Translations under genes and position numbers: made by a program
Assembly: GCA_028291985.1 (NCBI GenBank)
Contig: JAQGNE010000037.1
Coordinates: forward strand, 1-64,000
Length of the DNA stretch: 64,000 nt
Source: Polaromonas sp.
Lineage (GTDB): Bacteria; Pseudomonadota; Gammaproteobacteria; Burkholderiales; Burkholderiaceae_C
Direction of reading: 5' to 3'
The notes under the pieces: model-generated
What the model was told of the DNA's origin: nothing
The model's input: only the letters and a program-made list of their open reading frames with translations
Databases searched by the model: none
Shown here: positions 7,618 through 15,810 of the stretch, piece by piece
Numbering within the stretch: the first letter of the stretch is position 1
Layout of the letters: each line of letters begins with the position of its first letter

Positions 7618-9264
7618 ATGAAACACAAATTAGGGCAGCTCGCCAAGGCCTGTCTGCTGCTGGCTGTCGCTGGTGGCGCTATGGCCTCCAGCCACCGTGA
7701 AGCGCCGTTCATCACCGGTAGCCCCAAGGTTGACAGCACCGATTTCTACATGTTCCGCAGCTATGAAGGCATTGCCGCAGACGGCACTGGCGGGCGCTCT
7801 GACTATGTCACGCTGCTGGCCAACTACCAGCCGCTGCAGGCACCGTACGGCGGCCCCAACTACTTCCAGATGGACCCGAACGCGCTATATGAAATCCACA
7901 TCGACAACACCGGCAGCGGCACCGAGGCGCTCACCTTCCAGTTCCGTTTCAAGAACACGCTCAAATCCCTGGCCCTGCCGATTGGCACAGCCAATGTGGC
8001 CATTCCCCTGATCCAGCAGGGCGCTGTCGCCAACCTCAATGACGCCAACCTGAACGTCAATGAAACCTACACCGTCAATGTGGTGCGAGGCGACCGCCGC
8101 AAGGGCTTCTCGGGAGCCATCACCAAGACCGGTGGCGGCGCCACCTTTGAAAAGCCGGTAGACAACATCGGCACCAAGACAATTGCTGATTACCCGGCCT
8201 ACGCCGCCAAGCATATTCACAACGTCACCATTCCCGGCTGCCCTGCAGGCAAGGACCAGGGCAGGGTGTTTGCAGGCCAGCGCCAGGAAGGCTTTGCCGT
8301 CAACCTGGGCCCGGTGTTTGACCTGGTCAATGCACCGGCCTCGGTGTTGCTGAATCCCGCCAACAAGGACGCGGTCGGCATGGCCGGCAACCATGTGATT
8401 CAAAAGGCAAACGTCACCACGCTGGCCCTTGAAGTACATAAAGACTGCCTGACGGCCGGAAGTGAAACCGTCATCGGCGGCTGGACCAGCGCCAGCCTGC
8501 GCCAGGGACGTTTGATCAACCCTAAACCAGGTTCCGGCAACAGCAACGGTGAAAAAGCCGGTGGTGCCTGGACACAGGTGTCACGCCTGGGCAACCCGCT
8601 GGTCAATGAATTGGTAATCGGCCTGCCTGACAAAGACAAGTTCAACGCATCGGCCCCGAGGGATGACAGCCAGTTTCTGACCTATGTCAGCAACCCCACA
8701 CTGCCGGCGCTGCTCAGCGTTGTGCTCGGCGCTGACGTAGCACCCAAGAACCTGCCACGCACCGACTTGCTCACCACATTTTTGACGGGCATCACCGGCG
8801 TGAACAAGCCTGCCAGCGTGACGCCGTCTGAAATGTTGCGTCTGAACACCGCCATCAAGCCGGTGCAGTTTGCGGAACAGAATCGTCTGGGTGTCGCGGG
8901 CGAGGTACTGCGCGTCGGCGGCACGGCTAATCTGGCTCAAGCCAAGGATCTTGCCGGTTTCCCGAATGGTCGCAGGCCGAAGGATGACGTGGTGGACATC
9001 GCCCTGGTGGCAACCGTTGGCGGCCTGTGTGCCATCAATGGCGCCAACGATTCGCTCAAGCTCAATTCGGTGCCAGGCGTTCCATCGCTGACATCCAAGT
9101 GCGATGCGACAGCGCTGACGGCAACGATGGCAGCCGCAGGAAGCAACGGCCTGCCCAATGCTGCCAACATCCATGATGCGGTGGACCAGGCAACGGTGCC
9201 TTTCCTGGCAACCTTTCCCTACCTGAACACGCCTAACCGCGGTGCTATCGGTGGCGGACAGTAA
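7618..9264 (+). CDS. Exported DUF4331 family protein
   Basis: Secreted or periplasmic protein of 548 residues with a clear signal peptide (residues 1-23, ending GGAMA). Directly after cleavage comes SSHREAPFIT...DSTDFYMF, the hallmark of DUF4331. The rest is a long beta-rich domain with repeated Asn/Asp-rich loops. The molecular function of DUF4331 is not established to my knowledge. A good GGAG Shine-Dalgarno precedes the ATG. A small lipoprotein gene follows after 24 bases and is probably co-transcribed. Confidence 0.9.
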   Translation: MKHKLGQLAKACLLLAVAGGAMASSHREAPFITGSPKVDSTDFYMFRSYEGIAADGTGGRSDYVTLLANYQPLQAPYGGPNYFQMDPNALYEIHIDNTGSGTEALTFQFRFKNTLKSLALPIGTANVAIPLIQQGAVANLNDANLNVNETYTVNVVRGDRRKGFSGAITKTGGGATFEKPVDNIGTKTIADYPAYAAKHIHNVTIPGCPAGKDQGRVFAGQRQEGFAVNLGPVFDLVNAPASVLLNPANKDAVGMAGNHVIQKANVTTLALEVHKDCLTAGSETVIGGWTSASLRQGRLINPKPGSGNSNGEKAGGAWTQVSRLGNPLVNELVIGLPDKDKFNASAPRDDSQFLTYVSNPTLPALLSVVLGADVAPKNLPRTDLLTTFLTGITGVNKPASVTPSEMLRLNTAIKPVQFAEQNRLGVAGEVLRVGGTANLAQAKDLAGFPNGRRPKDDVVDIALVATVGGLCAINGANDSLKLNSVPGVPSLTSKCDATALTATMAAAGSNGLPNAANIHDAVDQATVPFLATFPYLNTPNRGAIGGGQ

Positions 9265-9288
9265 GCGGCAACCGTTAAAGGAAACATC

Positions 9289-9579
9289 ATGCGCATGCAC
9301 TTTCTGAAACTGATGCCCGCGGGGATTCTCGCTGCGGCTCTGCTGGCGGGTTGTGGCGGTGGCGGCAGCAGCAGCCCGGTTGCGGCAGCCGACCCCGGGG
9401 CTTCCGGTGGCGGCTCGGCCGCGCTGACACCAGCGCCTGACCTGTCGCAAAGCGCTGCAGCGTTGTACAGCTATCTGGTATCGCTGATTGCTGGCTCCAG
9501 CGACAGCACCCTGCCGGTGGATATCAACGGCACTGCACTGGCTGTTGACGATAGGGGTGACGCCAGCCCGGTCAACTGA
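9289..9579 (+). CDS. Small predicted lipoprotein, downstream partner of the DUF4331 protein
   Basis: 96-residue protein with a lipobox (LLAGC, Cys at residue 22) after a hydrophobic stretch, then a Gly/Ser-rich linker and about 60 residues ending in a short acidic tail. It is preceded by AAAGGA, an excellent ribosome site, and lies 24 bases after the DUF4331 gene, with a terminator downstream, so the two form a likely two-gene operon. I do not recognise a domain. It may tether or accompany the DUF4331 product; this is inference from position only. Confidence 0.75.
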   Translation: MRMHFLKLMPAGILAAALLAGCGGGGSSSPVAAADPGASGGGSAALTPAPDLSQSAAALYSYLVSLIAGSSDSTLPVDINGTALAVDDRGDASPVN

Positions 9580-9640
9580 TTTCGCACTTGCGAGGCCTGC
9601 GACTTGACCCGTGCCGAACGGGTGGCCTAGCCAGGAATCG

Positions 9641-9665
9641 GCCTGCCCAGCAGGCTGCTTTTTTT
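9641..9665 (+). terminator. Intrinsic terminator after the DUF4331/lipoprotein operon
   Basis: Perfect 6-bp stem GCCTGC/GCAGGC with a 3-base loop, followed by TGC and seven T. It is about 60 bases past the lipoprotein stop codon. Confidence 0.7.
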
Positions 9666-10054
9666 GGCCATCACGGGGCCAACCGGGCGCAAACGGCCGG
9701 TCAGCTGATAGTGTTGCAGCTGTCGACCGCTGAGACGGTAGTGAGTGCCTGCTCACGCAGAAAGCCCGTGATAACGGCCAAGCACGGTGCGCACAGCGTA
9801 CTTGGTACTTATCCTACATCTTGCCCCTTGAGGTGCGGCAACACTCACAGTTAGTAATCAGCAAACACCGTATCGCTCCCTGCCGGACGTAGAAAAAGAG
9901 TAAAAAAAACTGGTTTCCCATGGCCCCGTTTGTTTCCGTACCAGCCATACCCTGGCTTGCACGGCCCTACTGGTGCGCTGCGCCTGAAGATGACTTCGGG
10001 CACAGCGCTCTTGTTTTTTCAAAGTCCTCATTCGCATAACCTGGCATCTTCTTC
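9666..10054. other. Intergenic region with no recognised gene
   Basis: About 390 bases between the terminator and the glycoside hydrolase fusion. It presumably holds the promoter of the fusion gene. A short frame from about 9919 has no recognisable product and was not called. Confidence 0.4.
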
Positions 10055-12682
10055 ATGGTCGAACCTACCGCTTTTCCTTCCCGCGAAGCCTCAGGTTTCC
10101 ATGAAAAAGCACGCTTGTTCAAGTCATTCTGGATTGCCGGTTATGAAGGGGCCGACCACTTGAACAGCGCCGGCCAGCCGCTGTCAATGATGGATGCCAA
10201 CCAGCATGGTGCGCGGCTGGATGAAGACTATGCGCTGCTCCGGCAATTCAATATCCGTACCGTGCGTGAAAGCATTGGCTGGCGCATCACGGAGCGGGAC
10301 GGCGAGCAGGGTTTTGCGCGCCTGCGCCAGCGTGCTGAAATTGCCCGTAAGCATGGCATCGAGGTTATATGGTCGCTGATGCATTACGGATGGCCTGAAG
10401 ACATCGATATTTTTTCAAAGCATTTTGTAGAACGCTTCGGGGATTTCAGCGCTTCGGTTGCGCGAACCCTGCGCGATGTGGAAGGCTTGGAGGGGCAACG
10501 GTTCTACCAGCCTGTCAACGAGATATCTTTCCTGACCTGGGCGTTGTCCGCTACGGGCTTGATGAACCATCCGATCAGCTGCCCCGGCGAAAACCGGGGA
10601 GCGCAGGCAGCCGCCATCAAGCGGCAACTGGTGCGCGCAGCCATCAGGGCCTGCGATGTGATCGGCGCGCTGGACCCTGGCGCACGTTTCATGCACAGCG
10701 ACCCCTTGATGCATGTCGTGGTGCCGCATGACGCAAACGATCAGCTCCGACAGCTGGCCGCCCAAGCCAGGCATGACGCTTTTGAAGCCTGGGACATGCT
10801 GTCCGGCAGGACCGAGCCCGAGTTGGGCGGCTCGCCCCGCCACCTGGACATCATCGGCGTCAACTACTACCACAACAACCAGTCCGAGATTGGCAGCAAT
10901 GCTTTGCTGTACTGGCATCTGGGCAACCCGCGCCGCAAGCCTTTCAACCAGCTGCTGGGCGAGGTCTGGCAACGCTACCAGCGGCCCCTGATGATTGCCG
11001 AGACCAGCCATGTGGGCGACGGGCGCGCCCAGTGGCTCGATTACATCGGCCACGAGATGACGCTTTGCCTGCAGGCCGGCCTGCCACTGGAAGGGGTTTG
11101 CCTCTACCCGGCAATAGACCGACCGTCATGGGATGATTTCGGCCATTGGCATCACAGCGGCCTCTGGGATGTGGACAGCGCGCCAGGTCGCGGCCGTGCC
11201 ATAGCGTCATTTGATCGCGCGCTGTGTCTGCCTTATGCCAGGCGGCTGAAGCACTGGCAGCAGCGTTTGCCGGCCCCCATCGATTCCAGCCAGGGCGCGC
11301 ATCAGCCGCTGGACAGCGCCACCCCTCTGCAGGGTTCACATGCCTGCCACTCTATCCATAAACCAGGAGAACCTGTCGTGCCAACCATCATCGTTTTTTC
11401 GCATCTGCGCTGGAGTTTTGTGTACCAGCGGCCACAGCATCTGCTGTCACGGCTGGCAAAGGACTACCGCATTGTGTTCATGGAAGAGCCCGTGCCGGAT
11501 GCAGCGCATGACCACCTGGAGCAGCTTTCGCCATCAGACAATGTTGAGGTGTTGCGACCCCATCTCACCGGCAATGTCGGTGGCTTTCATGATGACCTGC
11601 TGCCACGCCTGCAAAGCCAGCTGGCCACCTTTTTGAAGAGCAGTGGAATCGATGACTACCTGGTGTGGTTCTACACGCCGATGGCGCTGCCGCTGGCCAG
11701 CGGCCTGAGCCCGCGCGCCATCATCTATGACTGCATGGACGAGCTGTCGGCATTCAGGAACGCACCGCGGCAACTGGTGCAGCGTGAAAACGCGCTTTAC
11801 CAGCAGGCTGATCTGGTGCTTACCGGCGGGCCGTCGTTGTACCGCTCGAAGCTGGAGCGGCATCACAACGTGCACTGCTTTTCCAGCAGCGTGGATGCCG
11901 AGCATTTCGCGCCGGTAGCGGGCGAGCTGGACGACCATCCGGCGCAGGCGGCGCTGGCAAGGCCACGCCTCGGTTACTGCGGTGTAATTGACGAGCGCGT
12001 TGATGTCGAACTGATCGGGGCGCTGGCAGATGCCCACCCCGAGTGGCAGATGGTGATGGTTGGCCCGGTGGTGAAAATACCGTACGAGAGCCTGCCGCAG
12101 CGTCCCAATATTCACTGGCTGGGCCAGCGAGGGTACACAGACCTGCCGCGCTTCATGGCAGGCTGGGATGTCTGCCTTTTGCCATTTGCCCTGAACGAAT
12201 CGACGAAGTTCATCAGTCCTACAAAAACGCTGGAGTACATGGCGGCAGGCAAGCCGGCGGTCAGCACGCGCATACGCGATGTGGCCGACCCCTATGGGCA
12301 TGTGGTGCATATTGCCGACAGCCACCAGGAGTTCATTGCCGGCTGCGAAGGCATGCTGTGCGCGACGCCCGAGGAGCAAGCAACACGCGCGGGCGCCATG
12401 CAGGAGATTCTTGCGGGTACGTCATGGGACCGCACCGCGAGCGCCATTCGCGTGCTGATCGAGCAGGAGCTGACGCGGTCGGGCACTGACGAGGCTGCCA
12501 ATTCCGGGTTCGGCCTCAGGCCGTATGGCCAGAAGCCTGCGCCCTCGATGGTGCGGGCTGACCTGGGCTGGAAGCAGATGGGCCGCAAGTTGCCCGCCCA
12601 GGCGCATGAGATTCCTGCGACAAGCGCGCATGCCGGGCAGCACCCGCAACGTGCATCCAAGGCCTACAAGCCGGCGGCCTGA
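10055..12682 (+). CDS. Glycoside hydrolase (GH1-like) fused to a family-4-like glycosyltransferase
   Basis: 875-residue bifunctional-looking protein. Residues ~20-430 resemble the beta-glucosidase/COG2723-type TIM barrel: FWIAGYEGADH near the start, a candidate acid/base E156 in YQPVNE, IGVNYYHNNQ, and a candidate nucleophile E316 in LMIAETSHVG. Residues ~445-820 are a GT-B glycosyltransferase opening with TIIVFSHLRWSFVYQRPQHL and ending with the donor-binding segment SPTKTLEYMAAGKPAVST. A Ser/His-rich linker joins them. The last ~60 residues are basic and low in complexity. Inside the linker lies an in-frame GTG with a strong Shine-Dalgarno (11378), so the transferase may also be made alone. 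No signal peptide is seen, so it is probably cytoplasmic. The sugar substrates are unknown. Confidence 0.86.
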   Translation: MVEPTAFPSREASGFHEKARLFKSFWIAGYEGADHLNSAGQPLSMMDANQHGARLDEDYALLRQFNIRTVRESIGWRITERDGEQGFARLRQRAEIARKHGIEVIWSLMHYGWPEDIDIFSKHFVERFGDFSASVARTLRDVEGLEGQRFYQPVNEISFLTWALSATGLMNHPISCPGENRGAQAAAIKRQLVRAAIRACDVIGALDPGARFMHSDPLMHVVVPHDANDQLRQLAAQARHDAFEAWDMLSGRTEPELGGSPRHLDIIGVNYYHNNQSEIGSNALLYWHLGNPRRKPFNQLLGEVWQRYQRPLMIAETSHVGDGRAQWLDYIGHEMTLCLQAGLPLEGVCLYPAIDRPSWDDFGHWHHSGLWDVDSAPGRGRAIASFDRALCLPYARRLKHWQQRLPAPIDSSQGAHQPLDSATPLQGSHACHSIHKPGEPVVPTIIVFSHLRWSFVYQRPQHLLSRLAKDYRIVFMEEPVPDAAHDHLEQLSPSDNVEVLRPHLTGNVGGFHDDLLPRLQSQLATFLKSSGIDDYLVWFYTPMALPLASGLSPRAIIYDCMDELSAFRNAPRQLVQRENALYQQADLVLTGGPSLYRSKLERHHNVHCFSSSVDAEHFAPVAGELDDHPAQAALARPRLGYCGVIDERVDVELIGALADAHPEWQMVMVGPVVKIPYESLPQRPNIHWLGQRGYTDLPRFMAGWDVCLLPFALNESTKFISPTKTLEYMAAGKPAVSTRIRDVADPYGHVVHIADSHQEFIAGCEGMLCATPEEQATRAGAMQEILAGTSWDRTASAIRVLIEQELTRSGTDEAANSGFGLRPYGQKPAPSMVRADLGWKQMGRKLPAQAHEIPATSAHAGQHPQRASKAYKPAA
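11363..11380 (+). promoter_or_regulatory. Internal ribosome-binding site and GTG start within the fusion gene
   Basis: AGGAGA lies seven bases before an in-frame GTG at 11378-11380. The GTG begins the sequence VPTIIVFSHLRW, exactly where the glycosyltransferase domain starts. It could be a working internal start or the leftover start of a once separate gene. Confidence 0.55.
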
Positions 12683-12727
12683 ACACACTGCGCGCTGCCG
12701 GTCCCAACTGGCCGTGTGCAGTGTGTT
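12682..12727. terminator. Long-loop hairpin after the fusion gene
   Basis: Perfect 10-bp inverted repeat (AACACACTGC at 12682-12691, GCAGTGTGTT at 12718-12727) beginning at the stop codon of the fusion gene and lying between convergent genes. There is no T run, so it is only a possible terminator for either strand. Confidence 0.4.
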
Positions 12728-12745
12728 GACACCGGACGGGCGACC

Positions 12746-13087
12746 TCACGCCAGCTCCTCCAGCCAGTCACATCGCAACACATCGGCCAGATGGGCATGC
12801 GCACGCAGGTACACATAAACCTGCGGCAACAACACGGCGGCCAGGCACAACGGGTAAGCCCATCCGGCACTGAAAACCCAGCTCGGCAGCCAGCCCATCC
12901 AGCCCATCATCCAGGCGGTGAGTACCGCATCCCACAGCCTGCATTCGAATGGATGCGCCAGATGGTTCGCCGCATTCCATTGCTTCATCTTTTGCAGCTG
13001 ATGCAGCGTCAGCGGACGCCAGAAGTCAGGATAAAGCTTGTTGTCCATGGGTTTGCAAGCGTTGCTGCGAGTCGGCGTGTGCTGCAT
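12746..13087 (-). CDS. Small conserved-looking membrane protein
   Basis: 113-residue protein if begun at 13087, where CAAGG lies at good distance from the ATG; starts at 13048 (100 residues) and 13225 are alternatives. The N-terminal part is hydrophilic (DFWRPLTLHQLQKMKQWN), followed by two likely membrane segments (about WDAVLTAWMMGWMGWLPSW and WAYPLCLAAVLLPQVYVYL) and a short acidic tail. The protein composition is plausible and coding-like, and it fills a gap otherwise without a gene. I do not recognise a named family and assign no function. It converges with the fusion gene. Confidence 0.65.
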   Translation of the reverse strand: MQHTPTRSNACKPMDNKLYPDFWRPLTLHQLQKMKQWNAANHLAHPFECRLWDAVLTAWMMGWMGWLPSWVFSAGWAYPLCLAAVLLPQVYVYLRAHAHLADVLRCDWLEELA

Positions 13088-13276
13088 GTGGCCTTGCGCA
13101 ATCGTAGCCAGCGGCCCTGCATACACCCGAAAATCACTGTAAATTTCCATCGGCGAGCTGTCAACCGCGGCGCCAATGTGGGTGTACCGTGGCTTAATGA
13201 ATCCCTGGCCGGGTGGCTTCGCCATGACATGGCGTCATGCCGGCGCTACCTTCACCCTAACCCGACATGCGTAATC

Positions 13277-14494
13277 ATGACCCTCGACCTGTCTCTAACC
13301 TTGCCTGCCGACGCTTCTGAGGCACTGCTGGTGGGGCGCCTGTGGCAGCCTGGTACCGGGCCGCTTCTGGTGGCCTGCCATGCGGGCCAGTTGTTGGACC
13401 TCTCAGGCCTCGCGCTGACCATGAGCCAGCTGCTGGAGCTTGATGAAGCCGCCAGCGCGGTACGCGCCAATCTTGCTTCGCTCCGAGCGGTGGCCAGCCT
13501 TTCCGATGTGCTTGCAGGTGCTGAGCAGGGTGCAGGCGACCCAGCCCGGCAACAGCTGCTGGCGCCTTGCGACCTGCAGGTGATCAAGGCCAGCGGCGTG
13601 ACCTTCGTAGCCAGCCTGCTGGAGCGGGTCATAGAGGAGCAGGCCAGGGGAGATGCGAGCCGCGCAGACGGCATACGCAGCGCACTGACCCGCATCCTGG
13701 GCGACAACCTGGCGGGCATCGTGCCCGGCTCTCCGGCAGCGGCACGCGTCAAGCAGGTGCTGATCGAGCAGGGCGTCTGGTCGCAGTACCTGGAAGTCGG
13801 CATTGGGCCGGATGCCGAGATCTTTACCAAAGCGCCGGTCCTGTCGGCGGTGGGCACAGGCGCGGAGGTCGGCTTCCGGCAGGACTCGGCCTGGAATAAC
13901 CCCGAGCCCGAGGTTGTGCTGGCCGTCAACAGCCGCGGTCGGGTGGTGGGCGCTGCGCTGGGCAACGACATGAACCTGCGTGACTTTGAAGGCCGCAGCG
14001 CGCTGCTGCTGGGCAAGGCCAAGGACAACAATGCATCTTGCGCCATCGGTCCCTTCATTCGCCTTTTCGATGGCGGTTTTGGCATGGACGACGTGCGCAG
14101 GATAGAGCTGGCGATGCGTGTCGACGGCGAGGGTGGCTTCAGCATGAACGGCGCGAGTTCGCTGTCGCAGATCAGCCGTGATCCGCTGGACATCGTCGCG
14201 CAGGCCATCGGTCCCGACCATCAGTACCCGGACGGCTTCATGCTGTTTCTGGGCACCATGTTTGCACCCACCCAGGACCGCCACGGCCCCGGGCTGGGCT
14301 TTACCCATGAAGTCGGCGATGTGGTCAGCGTGAGCTGCCCGCAGCTAGGCATGCTGGTCAATCGTGTCAACCACTGCCACCAGATCACGCCATGGCGCTA
14401 CGGCATCACTGCCCTGATGCAGGACCTTGCACGGCGCGGCGGCGCGTTGGCCGCAAGCCAGGGTGCTGCCGCAGCTGCATCAGCGCAGGGCTGA
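13277..14494 (+). CDS. Fumarylacetoacetate hydrolase-family enzyme (AraD1-like)
   Basis: 405-residue cytoplasmic enzyme of the FAH superfamily, which cleave or dehydrate 2-oxo acids using a divalent metal bound by acidic residues. Visible hallmarks in the C-terminal half are NPEPEVVLAVNSRG, GNDMNLRDFEGRSALLLGKAK, and the late GFTHEVGDVVSVSCPQLGMLVN. The long N-terminal region and the LGKAKD segment resemble members acting on sugar-acid intermediates such as 2-keto-3-deoxy-arabonate, but the substrate cannot be fixed here. The start at 13277 gives a normal N-terminus; the open frame upstream is not conserved. It has no sugar-catabolism neighbours. Confidence 0.83.
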   Translation: MTLDLSLTLPADASEALLVGRLWQPGTGPLLVACHAGQLLDLSGLALTMSQLLELDEAASAVRANLASLRAVASLSDVLAGAEQGAGDPARQQLLAPCDLQVIKASGVTFVASLLERVIEEQARGDASRADGIRSALTRILGDNLAGIVPGSPAAARVKQVLIEQGVWSQYLEVGIGPDAEIFTKAPVLSAVGTGAEVGFRQDSAWNNPEPEVVLAVNSRGRVVGAALGNDMNLRDFEGRSALLLGKAKDNNASCAIGPFIRLFDGGFGMDDVRRIELAMRVDGEGGFSMNGASSLSQISRDPLDIVAQAIGPDHQYPDGFMLFLGTMFAPTQDRHGPGLGFTHEVGDVVSVSCPQLGMLVNRVNHCHQITPWRYGITALMQDLARRGGALAASQGAAAAASAQG

Positions 14495-14540
14495 CGAAGG
14501 CAGGCCGGCATCAAACCGGCCAGCAAAGGCTTTGTGTGAA

Positions 14541-14606
14541 AATTTAGGTGTTTAAGGCCTCTAGCCCTTTAAATACGGGAATAATATGCTATTAAAAAAA
14601 TAGCAA
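14541..14606. repeat. Dispersed palindromic repeat, copy 4
   Basis: TTTAAGGCCTCTAGCCCTTT block followed by TGCTATTAAAAAAATAGCA, a near-perfect palindrome. It sits between the convergent FAH and cupredoxin genes and touches the cupredoxin stop codon, so it may also serve as a terminator. Confidence 0.7.
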
Positions 14607-14609
14607 TTA

Positions 14610-15287
14610 TCAGTTTCTGCGGCGCCGTTGGACCACTGTCAACTGAAAGACGCTGTTGGCCATGACGTTGCCGAGCGTGATGCTTTTTGGCGCCAGGTCA
14701 ACCAGCTGGTCGCTTTGCCAGACTTTGACTTCGGCCGTACCGTCCGGCAGGTTTTCGAAGGTCACAAAACCTTCTGCGCTGGTCTTGGCAGCCCATGGCG
14801 ACTCGCTGGCATAGATGTAGCCGCGCATCGAACCATGAATAAAGCAACCCAGCAGGGTCGAGCCAATCACGCCCGCCTTGTTCAGGACAACGTCGGTGGT
14901 TTTGGCGGGCTTGCCCTCGGTCTTGCCTTCCAGCCGCAGCTCAAAGCCCGCATTGACCGTGTTGAACTGGCCCATGCCGGCCGGCGATGAACGCACATGG
15001 TGGTCCCAGGGGTCGTTGTTGGCGAAGCTCAATTTCGCGCCCACCGGCACCAGCGTCACCGCAGGTATGAACTGCATTTTTTCCTGGTTGATGCTGGCCG
15101 TCAGGGGAAGGGGCACCTTGGGCAGCACCGACCTGTCAGCGGGAATCACCACCACGACAGCGTCCTGAACCGGTTTGCCGTCCTTGTCGATCACCGACAC
15201 CACCAGGTTGCCGGCCTGGGCGGTGCCGCAGGTCATGAAAAACGCCGCCAGCGCGCGCAGTGCCAAATGTTGGGTCATGTGAATCAT
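14610..15287 (-). CDS. Exported type-1 copper (cupredoxin/plastocyanin-like) protein
   Basis: 225-residue periplasmic protein with a signal peptide (to about residue 25, GTAQA). The first half is a beta-sandwich (SVIDKDGKPVQDAVVVVIP), similar to proteins annotated as methylamine-utilisation or plastocyanin-like. Candidate copper ligands are H97 (in WDHHVRSS), C148, H151 and M154 (in LLGCFIHGSMRGYIY), the classical His/Cys-His-Met arrangement. It should carry single electrons in the periplasm. It is the last gene of a three-gene leftward set (DUF3034, globin, cupredoxin), only 6 bases after the globin stop. A second ATG at 15278 is an alternative start. Confidence 0.87.
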   Translation of the reverse strand: MIHMTQHLALRALAAFFMTCGTAQAGNLVVSVIDKDGKPVQDAVVVVIPADRSVLPKVPLPLTASINQEKMQFIPAVTLVPVGAKLSFANNDPWDHHVRSSPAGMGQFNTVNAGFELRLEGKTEGKPAKTTDVVLNKAGVIGSTLLGCFIHGSMRGYIYASESPWAAKTSAEGFVTFENLPDGTAEVKVWQSDQLVDLAPKSITLGNVMANSVFQLTVVQRRRRN

Positions 15288-15293
15288 GGTGCT

Positions 15294-15740
15294 CTACTTC
15301 GGCATGATGATGTCGCGGTTCATGGGCGCCAGCAATGCCAGCATCTCGTTTTGCTTGCGGAAAGGAATGCCCCTGGCATCCATGCTGGCCTGCAGTACCT
15401 CGACCAGTGCATGAAAGTCCGACTGCTTGATGTCCAGATTGGCGTGCGAGCTTTTCATGTCGGCGCCCTTGTAGACACAGGGGCCTCCTGACAGGGCGCA
15501 CAGCTGGTCCACCAGCTGCTCCTTCACGCGTTGCTGATTGGCCGGCTTGAAGTGTGGCTCGGTGCGCGGGTCGGCCAGCAGCCGAACCATGAAGTCATCC
15601 ATCAAGGACACCAGGCCGGGCTTTTCACCAAAGGCCCTGTAAAGCTGGTCGCTGGCGGGCGCTGCGGTCTGGGCTGCAGCGACGCCGCCCATCAGGAGGG
15701 CTGTGATGGTGACAGCCAGAATAGGCAGGGGTTTTTTCAT
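15294..15740 (-). CDS. Truncated haemoglobin (group 1) with signal peptide
   Basis: 148-residue protein: signal peptide (residues 1-24, LLMGGVAAAQ) followed by a complete 2-on-2 globin. The proximal haem ligand is H99 in DMKSSHANLDI, matching the F8 His of GlbN-type globins. The B helix reads LMDDFMVRLLADP, so position B10, normally Tyr in DFY, is Met. Two cysteines (C81 and C88) flank the E-F turn and could form a disulfide, consistent with export. Group 1 globins usually bind oxygen and detoxify NO. The start at 15740 is chosen for the signal peptide; the frame is open further upstream into the DUF3034 gene. Cupredoxin follows after 6 bases. Confidence 0.88.
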   Translation of the reverse strand: MKKPLPILAVTITALLMGGVAAAQTAAPASDQLYRAFGEKPGLVSLMDDFMVRLLADPRTEPHFKPANQQRVKEQLVDQLCALSGGPCVYKGADMKSSHANLDIKQSDFHALVEVLQASMDARGIPFRKQNEMLALLAPMNRDIIMPK

Positions 15741-15810
15741 GGTGCTGAAGAAGGTTGTTTGGACCAGGGTCGGAGCGTGAAGAACAGGCGTTGCGCTATG
15801 CTGCCGCATG

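Noticed and set aside
8581..9756. Open frame of 391 codons opposite the DUF4331 gene
   Set aside because: Shadow with unnatural composition; it also runs across the lipoprotein and terminator.
9919..10040. Short plus-strand frame before the glycoside hydrolase fusion
   Set aside because: About 40 codons, no ribosome site and no recognisable product.
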